From DAOUMU01 sp034409055 (lineage in GTDB: Bacteria; Chloroflexota; Anaerolineae; 4572-78; J111): 29,190 nt of DNA. Positions 14,568 to 23,259 of this stretch are shown one piece after another. Location: positions 1 to 29,190 of the forward strand of contig DAOUMU010000211.1 in NCBI GenBank assembly GCA_034409055.1. Reading direction: 5' to 3'. Made by a program: the position numbers and the translations under genes. Below the pieces are notes generated by a model. It was given only the letters and a program-made list of their open reading frames with translations. It ran no database searches and was not told the DNA's origin. The first letter of the stretch is position 1; each line of letters starts with the position of its first letter.

Positions 14568-17051
14568 TTATGGTCCCCAAGACATTCGTTCATTTGTCCA
14601 ATCACGATCACCAGTACCCCAGGGATTGGCTTTGGGGAATTCAAACAATTTTGTAGCCTCACCTCCACTACTTGGAGCCACGTACACGGCCCAGGCGCCA
14701 TCCCGGTCAGAGGCAAAGGCCACCCATTTGCCGTCAGGTGAAAGGGTTGATAAACCATCGCTAGAAATGGGACTATTAGAGATATTGACGATACCGCCCC
14801 CATTTTCGCCCATTACATACGCTTCCCAGTTGCCGGTCTCACGGGATTGATAGGCAATTAAACCGGCTTTACTATCCGTGGGAAAGACGCTGCTCCCGTC
14901 AACGAGCTGAACCGGCGTTTCACCCTCACCGAGACGCTTGGTTGCCCAGGAGCCAACAATAAACATACCGCAAGATCCCCCACCGGTCCAGGTATTGCAG
15001 CCACTATAAGCAATTCGATCACCAGAGGTCCAGACGGGTTTATTGCCCTGAACTTCACCGATTTGTCCGGCCGGCACAATCAGGTTCCATTGAGACATTT
15101 CTTTACACTTGTCGCTCTCTTCGGTTGGAGGTCTGAGACCACACTGTACGAAAAGATAGGGGTGACGTTTACCATCACTGCCAACAGCCAGTTCTGGATT
15201 ACTATAAGTTAGAGTACTGCCGTTGGGCTTATAAAATGGAAATTGATCCTGGGGAGCACCGCTGACCGGCTTTTCAATATTGCCGGTGGCACTGGCTTCA
15301 AAAACATTTTCACCAAAGCTACCCCCCTCACCATTAACTAACAATTTAGTACCATTGCTTCGGAAATTAGGTTGGCGTGCCCCTTGAATTTTTCCTAGTT
15401 GCTTTCCATCGGGCATTGAAACAATGAACACATCATATTTACCAAGACCATCATCAACCGGAAAAGCAAGTTTGCCCGACAGGGGCGGCATTTCAGGGGT
15501 GGGCGTATCTGTGGGGGTAGGTGTATCCGAGGGCACGGCCGGTAATGGTGTATGGGTGGGTGGACTGACTGTTGGCGTATCGGTAGGGAGGGGGGTATCA
15601 GTTGGGGTAGGTGTTTGGGTAACATTGGCCAGCGCTGTCGCCGTGGCCGCCTCAGCCACAGCAGCCTGGGCTGTAGCCACCTCGGCTGTGGCGGCTTGGG
15701 CCGTAGCCAGAACACCACCTACCAACCGGGCATCGTGTATCGCTTGAGCTGTTGCTGTGGCCGCTGCCTGCGCTGCTTCCGTAGCGGCCGCCTGGGCAGT
15801 TTGTTCAGGAGCCAGGGCCGCGGCTGTAGCAGCCGTTTCAGTAGCCGCTACGTCTGTAGCGGCTTGCCGGGCTGTTTCTGTCGCAGCAGCAATAGCCACA
15901 GCAGTTTCGGTCGCCTGGGTGGCTTGATTGCTTCGCTGGCCAATGATAAAAATGCCCCCCAGGGCGGCTAACACTAATAGCACGATAATAATACCACCCC
16001 CAACCAAAATAGGCACCAGGGGTAATTCCCTGGCGGGAGCAGCGACAGTGGTTGCTTGACCCGCCGGAGATGAGACGGTTGCGCCAGCCCCCAGTGCCGC
16101 AGCAGAGGCGGCTCTCTCTGCAGCCGTAATAGGGCCGGTTGGATGATCAGCTTGTTGAATTTTTGGTGGGGAAGCAATAGGTATCAACGGCGTACTCTGC
16201 AATGTGTCACCAGGCCCAATTCCCACGGCCTCGCGCAAAGCTCGCGCCATTTCCCCGGCCGTTTGATAACGGTCCTCCGGCGATTTACTCATTGCTTTGA
16301 AGATGACTCGCTCGACGCTCTCCGGGAGATCAGGGTTAATTTTGGTTGGTATGGGTAAAGGTTCACTGACATGCTGCATAATAATGGCAAAGGGGGTGTC
16401 AGCATCGTAAGGTATTGTTCCGGTTACCATCTCATAAAGCATGACCCCCAGGGAATAAATATCACTCCGTTCATCGCCTCGCTGGCCCTGGCCCTGCTCT
16501 GGCGACATATAGGCTGGGGTACCGGTCAGCGCCCCGGTTTGAGTATATTGGGTCGCTCCCACAATGCGGGCAATGCCAAAGTCGGTCAGAACAATCTGCC
16601 CTTCCTCGTTAATCATCACATTGGCCGGCTTGATATCACGGTGAACCATCCCCCGCGCATGAGCGTAATCTATGGCACTACACAGAGCGGTAAATATACG
16701 GGCCGTTTCTTGGAGGGTAAACGGATTGTGGTTAGTTTTTCGTGCCTTTAATTCATCTTTGAGGGCCGGCCCATCGATAAATTCCATCGCCATAAAATAC
16801 GTTTCGCCCATATGGTCAAAATCAAGCGCCTGAACAATGTTCGAGTGGCGAAGTTTACCAACGGCCAGGGCTTCTCGTTCGAATCGACCGATAAAATCTT
16901 TATCATCTCCCAGGTGACTGTGAAGGACCTTAATGGCCACATAACGATCCAGGCTAGGCTGATAAGCCTTATAAACTTCGGCCATGCCACCACGGCCTAA
17001 CCTGGCTACAACTCGATAACGCCCCAGCGTTTTGCCAACTAAATCTGCCAT
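14568..17051 (-). CDS. Transmembrane Ser/Thr protein kinase with TolB-like propeller
   Basis: 827 residues. The N-terminal kinase domain (about 12-275) has RGGMAEVYKA (20-29), VAIK (Lys41), HRDIKPAN (Asp139), DFG (Asp157) and TPAYMSPEQ, so all key residues are present. One membrane segment follows near 345-375. Outside lie about 100 residues of Ala/Thr-rich coiled-coil-like repeats (ATETA, AATE, TAQAA units), a TPTPTDTPLPTDTP linker, and a C-terminal domain of about 290 residues with WD40-like/PD40 repeats as in TolB (NGTKLLVNGEG, PFYKPNGSTLTYS, STLSPDGKWVAFASDRDG). AGGT sits 5 nt before the ATG. The sensor domain closely resembles that of the next gene, and both end in an ER-SW-P motif. An outer propeller sensing a ligand and driving the inner kinase is a reasonable inference. 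Confidence 0.93.
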   Translation of the reverse strand: MADLVGKTLGRYRVVARLGRGGMAEVYKAYQPSLDRYVAIKVLHSHLGDDKDFIGRFEREALAVGKLRHSNIVQALDFDHMGETYFMAMEFIDGPALKDELKARKTNHNPFTLQETARIFTALCSAIDYAHARGMVHRDIKPANVMINEEGQIVLTDFGIARIVGATQYTQTGALTGTPAYMSPEQGQGQRGDERSDIYSLGVMLYEMVTGTIPYDADTPFAIIMQHVSEPLPIPTKINPDLPESVERVIFKAMSKSPEDRYQTAGEMARALREAVGIGPGDTLQSTPLIPIASPPKIQQADHPTGPITAAERAASAAALGAGATVSSPAGQATTVAAPARELPLVPILVGGGIIIVLLVLAALGGIFIIGQRSNQATQATETAVAIAAATETARQAATDVAATETAATAAALAPEQTAQAAATEAAQAAATATAQAIHDARLVGGVLATAQAATAEVATAQAAVAEAATATALANVTQTPTPTDTPLPTDTPTVSPPTHTPLPAVPSDTPTPTDTPTPEMPPLSGKLAFPVDDGLGKYDVFIVSMPDGKQLGKIQGARQPNFRSNGTKLLVNGEGGSFGENVFEASATGNIEKPVSGAPQDQFPFYKPNGSTLTYSNPELAVGSDGKRHPYLFVQCGLRPPTEESDKCKEMSQWNLIVPAGQIGEVQGNKPVWTSGDRIAYSGCNTWTGGGSCGMFIVGSWATKRLGEGETPVQLVDGSSVFPTDSKAGLIAYQSRETGNWEAYVMGENGGGIVNISNSPISSDGLSTLSPDGKWVAFASDRDGAWAVYVAPSSGGEATKLFEFPKANPWGTGDRDWTNERMSWGP

Positions 17052-17082
17052 ATTTTACCTGACTTAAGGATAGGATGAAATC

Positions 17083-17111
17083 ATTATAACATTGCTACAA
17101 AGGTGCGTCAA
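17083..17111 (-). promoter_or_regulatory. Strong promoter of the second kinase
   Basis: On the minus strand TTGACG (17106-17111), 17 bp spacer, TATAAT (17083-17088). The predicted start near 17076 leaves a leader of about 25 nt with AGGT before the ATG. This is the best sigma70-type match in the window. Confidence 0.8.
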
Positions 17112-17211
17112 TAGACAGAGGGAACTATGGATTGACGATGCAGCCCAGTTTGAAGCTTTTGGCATGGAACTTTGTCCCAGCCTTTTTCGTAAGAAGAAAT
17201 TGTGAGGATGA

Positions 17212-20200
17212 TCAAGGTGCCCAGGAGATACGCTCTTCTAACCAGCCTCTTGAATTGTCTTTGTCGTGCAGCACGTAACCGTCGGGTGACCCCATCATAT
17301 TAACGATCTTACGTTGATTACTGCCATCTGCGTTCATGACCCAGATAGCCCATAAACCGCCTTGATCGGAAACATAGGCAATGCTTTGCCCATCAGGCGA
17401 CCATGCCGGTAAGCCTTCATTACTGCCATTTTCCGTCAGACGTTGGGGATTTGAGCCATCCGCGTTCATCACCCAGATTTCCCAATTTGTCGCTCCCCTA
17501 CCTGAAGACATAAAAACAATTTTACTGCCATCTGGCGATACGGCCGGCGCTGTATCGAAGGGTTCAGCACTGATTTTGGTTTCGCCACCTCCTGTAGCGC
17601 CCATTATAAAGATACCACAATCGCCTGTAGGAAGACAACCTTTGACAACCAGCCGGCCATCTGGAAAAGTGGCCGGATATTCTCCCTGGAAGCCGATTGA
17701 GTAAGGATCTTCAGCCAACTGATTACCAATGTAAATACGAGGTACCCGGTCGCCTTCTTTGCGACTGGCAAAAGCAAAGGTAAATCCATCGGGAGACCAG
17801 GTGGGCAACCCATCTTCCACAAAACGGGTGACCTGACCACCGCGTCCGCCAACGAAATCTCTAAAGAAAACACCTCTACTATCTAGACGCCAGGAACGAT
17901 AGGCCAACAGACTGCCATCTTTGTTAAAAGCCGGTTGGCTGGCCTCACCGGCAATGACACTTTGTTCACCTGTGGCTAGATCGGCCAACCACAGGTCATA
18001 AATATTGGTACCAGGATTAAACGCAGCATAAGCTATTCTGCCACTAACGGGAGCAGGTTCATCGGAGGCCGCTTTGGGTTCGTCTGATGTTGTTGGGGCT
18101 GCGGCTGGAGACTCTTCAGGGGTAGTTTCATCATCCGTACCGGTTGTCGCGATTTCGGAATTGGCCTCAGAGGTATCTGCTGGGGCAACCTCACCACCCC
18201 CCCCGGCGTTATAGGCAGCTAACTCTTCGGCTGTAAACGGAATGATTAACTCCTGTCCTACCTGCAAACTTTCGGGGTTTTCAATGTTATTTTCAGAAGC
18301 CAACAAGTCCACGTCAACACCAAATTTTGTAGCTATCCCCAACAAGGTATCCCCTGATTGCACGATATAAGTAAGGGGAGTAGCTGTTATATCAGGCGCA
18401 GTTGTGGCCGCAGGGGTTGGCTGGCGGGTAGAATCACTGCTGGGAGCGTCCTCTTCTTCCTCGGCACCCTCTTCTGATTCTTGGGGGGTAGCTTGGGCAA
18501 CGGCTTCTGTGGAGAAGCGGAAGCTGTTTATCATCCCTTGAAATGAAGGTTGCACCGAGTTCCATGCTTCAGCCGGAGCAACAGCCACCAGGTAGTAACC
18601 AACACCATCCTTGTTGGTAACAGCCAGGGTAGCAATCCCTTGTCCTCCCAAATTCTCATCGTTAAACCTGATTTGGGCCGAGGTCCAGGTTTGAGAGGCA
18701 ATGCTAATAGTACCTTCGTTCAGGGTTTCCGCATCGGGTGGAAAGTTTGCCAGAACACCGGTCAACAAATCTGAAATGCTAGAACTATTATCAGCCGGGA
18801 TGCCTAGCCAGAGCGCAGCATCCTTTATATTATCAGGATCAAGTCCATCGGCAGAGGGAGAAAATGCAGCCCAAAGTGCATCTTCTTTTTGTTCCCAATC
18901 CTCAGGATATTCCAGGGTAAAACCCAGGGCAGGGCTGCTGAAAGTTTTGACAGAAACTGTCGTAGGCGTAGTAGCGTCAAGTTCAGGTACCGGGGTAGAC
19001 GTCGGGCCAGGGGTCGGTGTGGCATCGGGTGGACCGGCATCAAGCGTGGGCGTGGGGCTCTGAATAGTAGTAACCAGGCCCCCTGGGCTAAATTCTTCAC
19101 CTTGTAACCAACTCCAGGTAAAAATAAGTCCGAGGGCACAAATGAGCAACAAAACCACCCCCCCCACAAATGTCCAAATCGTACTGGGTAGGGCACGTAA
19201 AACATCGCCAAAGGTATAACCAGTTTTTTCAGATTGAACCTCAGTAGATTGGCTGGCTGATGCCGCCGACACAGCCTGACCAGTTTGCTTCGTCGCCTGT
19301 CTGGCCAACGTAGCCGCTCTCATCTGGGCCGTGTCAGAGCGCGGGGCTGCACTGGCCGCAACCGGCATAGCCTGAGTCACTTCCCGGTGACGAAGGGCCG
19401 CTGAATCTTTGTTCTGGGGAGGCATTGGTTCCATAGGTAGGGTATTTTCACGGGCCCGACGCTGTCTAACCGGATCAGGTCGTACTGATTTATTTACTCT
19501 GACCGGAGAGGGGCCAGGTGAGGAGATTCTAGAAGCCGTTGCCCCGGTAGGAATGATAATTGTTGGTTCGTGAGCCGGCTCTTTTTTCCGGGGTACAACC
19601 GGCCGGCCAGGCTCTGTGGAGGTTCGCTCTCGGGGTTGTCGCTGGGGTTGGGCTGGCTCCGGTCGGTCGCGTGACACACTCACCGGTCGGGTTGACCGTC
19701 TTGGCCTAACATCCTCTGTTGGTGGTGGAGCGGATGATCTCGGTTCCTGGGTGAATGTTTGGGGCGGAGATACCTGCTCTGGTTCTGTATCTGGTTCTGC
19801 TTCTATAACAGTAATAACCTCTACATCGACAACTTCTTCAACTGGAGGTTCGTCATCTTCCTCAAAAAATTCAGCCACGACGGATTGACTATTGGGTTCA
19901 ACTTTAGCTTGGACCGGCTTTGCTTCTTGATCAATGACCATTTTGGGGGGTGGTGGGGATGTTTCTTCTGGTTCACCCGACGAATATTTAAGCCACTGCT
20001 TGCCATCAAAGTAATACCAGGCCCCAGACTGGGAGCCATCCTGGGGTGGTTTGGGCATTTGAGGTACATCCGGTTCCGATGAGGTCGGTTTAGCCGCAGT
20101 TTCTGTCTGAACGTCAGCCGGAGGAGGAGTTTGAGTGGCCGGTTGGGATTGAACTGAATCAGGTTGCACGGGCTGTTGTTCCAGCGGTGGTTGTACCTTT

Positions 20201-21120
20201 TGCTCAGATGGTGCCACATAACTTTGAGGTGGTTGTTGTTGGGGACCGGGGGCAGGTTGTTGATATGGGAATTGTTGGGGTGGGACCCCATAATTTTGAG
20301 CGGATTGACCCCCTGGTGGTTGCACTTCTTGTCCGGGAGTTACCGGATAGGTTTGAGTTGGTTGTGGCCCAGGGGCTGGTTGTTGGTAAACAGGTTGCTG
20401 CGGTTGAGGGTGAGCCACATACCCCTGTGGCCCTTGGCGCTGATAAGGTTGGGCAGGATAGCCTTGAAATGGTTGATAAGATGCTTGGGCTGGTGGTGAT
20501 TGATACGTTTGTGGTTGGTACGACTGTGTTTGAGGCGTTTGCGAGGCAGCCGTAGGCTGAAACTCATGGGCGGGATGCCAGCCATCATGAGCATAAAAAT
20601 ACCATTGTCCGGTTTTGCCGCCAACAGCCCAGTAACGCCCTTCATCATCTTGAAATAATTGGCCATCGAGTTGCGAGGGCATCCCCGGACCCGCATCGGT
20701 ATCTTGTGGCTGCAGACGAGATTGATAAGGAGCAGCCTGCGGTTTTAGTCGCCGCTTCTGTTGTTCTCCGTAAGCAGGTGGGGGGGCAGGATCATCATCC
20801 TGGCTTGGTTTAACCCATTCTCCTGTTTCAAGATGATAATAATACCAGTCCCCACTCTTGACCCCCCGCTGCCAATAACGCCCTTGATCATCCATAAAAG
20901 GTAATTGATCAGCTTCGCGGGGATCAGCCTGGTGCCAGGTTTGGCCATCGTAATAATGCCAGGCCCCAGTTTGAGTACCTATCATCCAATAGCGATCATA
21001 ACTATCTTGAAATTGGAGCCTGTCTACTTCTGCAATAAATGTTGCTTCATCAATTTTGCCCGTCTGAAAGTCGCTACACAAAACTTGATAGCGATGTTCC
21101 AATGCTTCTATATCTACCAT
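17212..21120 (-). CDS. Large modular membrane protein: WYYY repeats, LysM, propeller
   Basis: 1302 residues if started at ATG 21120; ATG codons at 21129 and 21132 are alternatives. Residues 35-186 hold three units of the pattern GRYWxxGxxTGxWYYYDGxxW (about 35-67, 73-106, 154-186), and a shorter fourth lies just before about residue 400. A Gln/Pro/Tyr-rich disordered stretch (about 190-370) and a charged Arg/Pro stretch follow. One membrane segment lies near 645-668. Outside are a Thr/Pro linker, a PsbP/DcrB-like domain (about 700-870; LGFTLEYPEDWEQK), a LysM domain (about 915-960; YIVQSGDTLLGIATKFGVD) and a TolB-like propeller to the end (SPDGSKIVFMSSG, NADGSNPQRLTENG). LysM implies wall binding, and the long inner part suggests a scaffold for cytoplasmic partners. 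It lacks a kinase domain but shares its outer propeller type with the kinase encoded next, so a partner role is inferred. Confidence 0.85.
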   Translation of the reverse strand: MVDIEALEHRYQVLCSDFQTGKIDEATFIAEVDRLQFQDSYDRYWMIGTQTGAWHYYDGQTWHQADPREADQLPFMDDQGRYWQRGVKSGDWYYYHLETGEWVKPSQDDDPAPPPAYGEQQKRRLKPQAAPYQSRLQPQDTDAGPGMPSQLDGQLFQDDEGRYWAVGGKTGQWYFYAHDGWHPAHEFQPTAASQTPQTQSYQPQTYQSPPAQASYQPFQGYPAQPYQRQGPQGYVAHPQPQQPVYQQPAPGPQPTQTYPVTPGQEVQPPGGQSAQNYGVPPQQFPYQQPAPGPQQQPPQSYVAPSEQKVQPPLEQQPVQPDSVQSQPATQTPPPADVQTETAAKPTSSEPDVPQMPKPPQDGSQSGAWYYFDGKQWLKYSSGEPEETSPPPPKMVIDQEAKPVQAKVEPNSQSVVAEFFEEDDEPPVEEVVDVEVITVIEAEPDTEPEQVSPPQTFTQEPRSSAPPPTEDVRPRRSTRPVSVSRDRPEPAQPQRQPRERTSTEPGRPVVPRKKEPAHEPTIIIPTGATASRISSPGPSPVRVNKSVRPDPVRQRRARENTLPMEPMPPQNKDSAALRHREVTQAMPVAASAAPRSDTAQMRAATLARQATKQTGQAVSAASASQSTEVQSEKTGYTFGDVLRALPSTIWTFVGGVVLLLICALGLIFTWSWLQGEEFSPGGLVTTIQSPTPTLDAGPPDATPTPGPTSTPVPELDATTPTTVSVKTFSSPALGFTLEYPEDWEQKEDALWAAFSPSADGLDPDNIKDAALWLGIPADNSSSISDLLTGVLANFPPDAETLNEGTISIASQTWTSAQIRFNDENLGGQGIATLAVTNKDGVGYYLVAVAPAEAWNSVQPSFQGMINSFRFSTEAVAQATPQESEEGAEEEEDAPSSDSTRQPTPAATTAPDITATPLTYIVQSGDTLLGIATKFGVDVDLLASENNIENPESLQVGQELIIPFTAEELAAYNAGGGGEVAPADTSEANSEIATTGTDDETTPEESPAAAPTTSDEPKAASDEPAPVSGRIAYAAFNPGTNIYDLWLADLATGEQSVIAGEASQPAFNKDGSLLAYRSWRLDSRGVFFRDFVGGRGGQVTRFVEDGLPTWSPDGFTFAFASRKEGDRVPRIYIGNQLAEDPYSIGFQGEYPATFPDGRLVVKGCLPTGDCGIFIMGATGGGETKISAEPFDTAPAVSPDGSKIVFMSSGRGATNWEIWVMNADGSNPQRLTENGSNEGLPAWSPDGQSIAYVSDQGGLWAIWVMNADGSNQRKIVNMMGSPDGYVLHDKDNSRGWLEERISWAP

Positions 21121-21186
21121 CGTTCCCATCATCTTCCAGTTGAGGAAAGAATTCCCCCAACAAATTACATCTCCTTCCCGACTTGT

Positions 21187-21273
21187 GCCCAATAATTATC
21201 AGGTGTCCTGGTGAACACCATCCGGAAGGTATTGTAAAGTTCCCGTTTTACAATAACTGCATAATTATTGTGC
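21187..21273. repeat. Nested inverted repeats in divergent intergenic region
   Basis: Outer arms GCCCAATAATTAT (21187-21199) and ATAATTATTGTGC (21261-21273) match at 12 of 13 positions. Inner arms ATTGTAAA (21231-21238) and TTTACAAT (21247-21254) are perfect around 8 nt, and a small GGTGT/ACACC pair lies between them. They fall between the divergent 1302-residue protein gene and the AlkP-family gene and may be regulator sites. I could not assign a convincing promoter for the minus-strand gene; its -10 may lie within these repeats. Confidence 0.6.
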
Positions 21274-21363
21274 AAGATTATATGTTACACGTTTTTTAAT
21301 GAATCTCCAAAAAAGCAGTGCAGGACTCAAAAAACCTATCTTGTTATCTTTTTTCCCAAAAGC

Positions 21364-21372
21364 TGGTATAAT
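21364..21372 (+). promoter_or_regulatory. Extended -10 promoter of the AlkP-family gene
   Basis: TGGTATAAT is an extended -10 (TGn plus TATAAT at 21367-21372) with no good -35 at 17 bp. Start near 21379 leaves about 5 nt before ATG 21384, so the mRNA should be nearly leaderless. Confidence 0.6.
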
Positions 21373-21383
21373 TTGCCCCAGCT

Positions 21384-23159
21384 ATGAAGAAATACGATTC
21401 AGTAGGCTTGAGTATTCTGGTTCTGGTTAGCATCATTATTGGGGCAGCCCTCTGGATACGGGTATTTTATGCTTCCATCCAGAACTATCGCTCCCCCTTC
21501 CGGGAGGCTGATTTATCTGCCCAACCATTTACCACACCCAAAACCGCCAAAGTGGTGATGGTACTGATCAGTGGTCTGGGCTATGACGATTCGCTGGCGC
21601 TTGAGCTGCCCGTGCTTGAGCAACTCAAACGTGCCGGAGCGACGGCTGCCGTACAAAGCATACCCCCTACTTATTCGCAAACAGCCTGGGGGACTCTTAT
21701 CACCGGTGCTCCTCCAGACACCAACGACGCCCCGCCCATCGATAAACCGCCTGAGGAATTACACCTCCTGGAAATTGATACCATTTTTGCTCGCGCTCAC
21801 GAGGCCAAATTACAAACAGCCCTGTTGGGCCTGGCTGATTGGCGCCGGCTTATCCCCCGTAATCAATTGGATTACACATTTTTTGTCGATGAGCCAGGCC
21901 CTAAAGCCGATCAAGCCATTATTGAAGCTAGCCTGTCCCTTATCGAAAATGACAACACTGATTTAGTTTTGATTCATTTCACCCAGGTAGATTTTGCCGG
22001 TCAATATCAGGGAGGCTCATCTAGCGAAGCATACCGGCAAGCGGCTCACACAGTCAATGCCTACCTGGGCCAAATCAGTAAGGTCATGGATCTTGGCCAC
22101 AGTGTTTTGGTGGTTTTGGCTGATCACGGGCACATCGCCAGAGGCGGGCACGGTGGAGACGAAGTCGAGATTATCTGGCAACCCCTGGTCATGATGGGTC
22201 AGGGTATTATCTCTGGAAACTACAGCGACGTTTATCAAACCGATATAGCGCCCACGATTTCAACTATGTTAGGTCTGGCCCCACCAACTGCGGCTCAGGG
22301 ACGGATTTTGTTCGAAATGCTACAACTGACTGAATCCGACCAGGCCATCGCCCAACTTGTTCTGGCCCGGCAACGGGTCGCCCTGGCCGAAGTCTATTTA
22401 ACCCATATCCAGGATCCACAGGCCACCCTGCCCGAGGTGTTATCGGCCGATCTGGCTCAAATGCAAGCCTCTTTTGCCAATAACAATATTAGCGGGGCTT
22501 TACAATTAGCTTTATTAGCCCAAGAGGAAGCCGATGCCCAGATAGCTATCGCCCGAAACAGCCGCTTGAAAGCCGAACAATGGCCACGATTGGTCATTGC
22601 CTTGCTCGTCATTCTTATCTGGTTTACCACAATGTGGCGACGGCGAGGCTTCTATGCTGGCTCAATCGTCATTGCCGCCATTATGACGATTATTCTATAC
22701 CATGTGCTTTACAGGCTACAAGGTTATAGCTACTCCCTCAGTTCCCTGGAAAACTTCTCCGAGTTACCCTTCGACATCACTCGTCGAATGACCGTCAGCT
22801 TGCTGGTGGGGGGGGGATTGGTGTTGATATTTTTAATGTTAGTGAACGAGGCAGAGTGGCTGACGCTGTTGGGCACAGGATATGGATTTGGTGTGCTGGT
22901 TACCTTCATTTTTGCCCTACCGTTATGCTGGGCATATTGGCAAAACGGGGTTATGGCAACTTGGCGCTTGCCGGCCGTTGTCCCCGCTTTCTGGCAGATT
23001 ACCAGTCTATTTGAGGTCACGATTGCGGCCAGTTTAGGGCTTTTATTGCCCTGGCCCATTATGGGCTTGAATCTTTTGGTTAATCTAGTTCGACGCCGTT
23101 TCAGCAAAGCCCGGCCTCAAACTGAATCTGACACTTTACCAGGCTTACACTTAAACTAA
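21384..23159 (+). CDS. AlkP-superfamily membrane protein with altered metal site
   Basis: 591 residues. After a signal anchor (residues about 9-30) comes an alkaline-phosphatase-superfamily domain (about 55-320), then helices and a C-terminal block of several membrane segments (about 405-565). This plan resembles type I phosphodiesterase or ethanolamine-phosphate-transferase-like proteins. The Thr/Ser nucleophile region is PPTYSQTAWGTLITGAPP (94-111), and LADHGHIARGGHGGDE carries later metal ligands. Two usual ligands are changed: the first motif reads LISGLGYD where relatives have V/I-D-G, and the second reads VDFAGQYQGG where relatives have AGHH. If those changes are real, activity may be reduced or altered. 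No Shine-Dalgarno is seen, in line with the near-leaderless promoter. The neighbouring rhamnose and GT2 genes suggest a role in envelope glycan decoration. Confidence 0.85.
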   Translation: MKKYDSVGLSILVLVSIIIGAALWIRVFYASIQNYRSPFREADLSAQPFTTPKTAKVVMVLISGLGYDDSLALELPVLEQLKRAGATAAVQSIPPTYSQTAWGTLITGAPPDTNDAPPIDKPPEELHLLEIDTIFARAHEAKLQTALLGLADWRRLIPRNQLDYTFFVDEPGPKADQAIIEASLSLIENDNTDLVLIHFTQVDFAGQYQGGSSSEAYRQAAHTVNAYLGQISKVMDLGHSVLVVLADHGHIARGGHGGDEVEIIWQPLVMMGQGIISGNYSDVYQTDIAPTISTMLGLAPPTAAQGRILFEMLQLTESDQAIAQLVLARQRVALAEVYLTHIQDPQATLPEVLSADLAQMQASFANNNISGALQLALLAQEEADAQIAIARNSRLKAEQWPRLVIALLVILIWFTTMWRRRGFYAGSIVIAAIMTIILYHVLYRLQGYSYSLSSLENFSELPFDITRRMTVSLLVGGGLVLIFLMLVNEAEWLTLLGTGYGFGVLVTFIFALPLCWAYWQNGVMATWRLPAVVPAFWQITSLFEVTIAASLGLLLPWPIMGLNLLVNLVRRRFSKARPQTESDTLPGLHLN

Positions 23160-23164
23160 CTGGT

Positions 23165-23223
23165 TACTACTCAGCCTTATGTCATTCCGAGGCCAAAGAC
23201 CGAGGAATCCCTCCTGAGTAGTA
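23165..23223. repeat. Palindromic CATTCCGAG-family repeat
   Basis: TACTACTCAG (23165-23174) and CTGAGTAGTA (23214-23223) enclose GTCATTCCGAG...CGAGGAATCC (23181-23210), a form of the widespread CATTCCGAG-GAGGAATC intergenic repeat. It fills the gap between the AlkP-family gene and the rhamnose reductase gene and can form a hairpin in RNA. Confidence 0.7.
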
Positions 23224-23259
23224 GCTCTAACAGCTAATTTTTTCAAGCGAGGTACTACG

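Noticed and set aside
17090..17205. Plus-strand segment reading ...LWIDDAAQFEAFGMELCPSLFRKKKL then stop
   Set aside because: It looks a little like the end of a protein, but it has no start or upstream domain and overlaps the kinase promoter; evidence is too thin.
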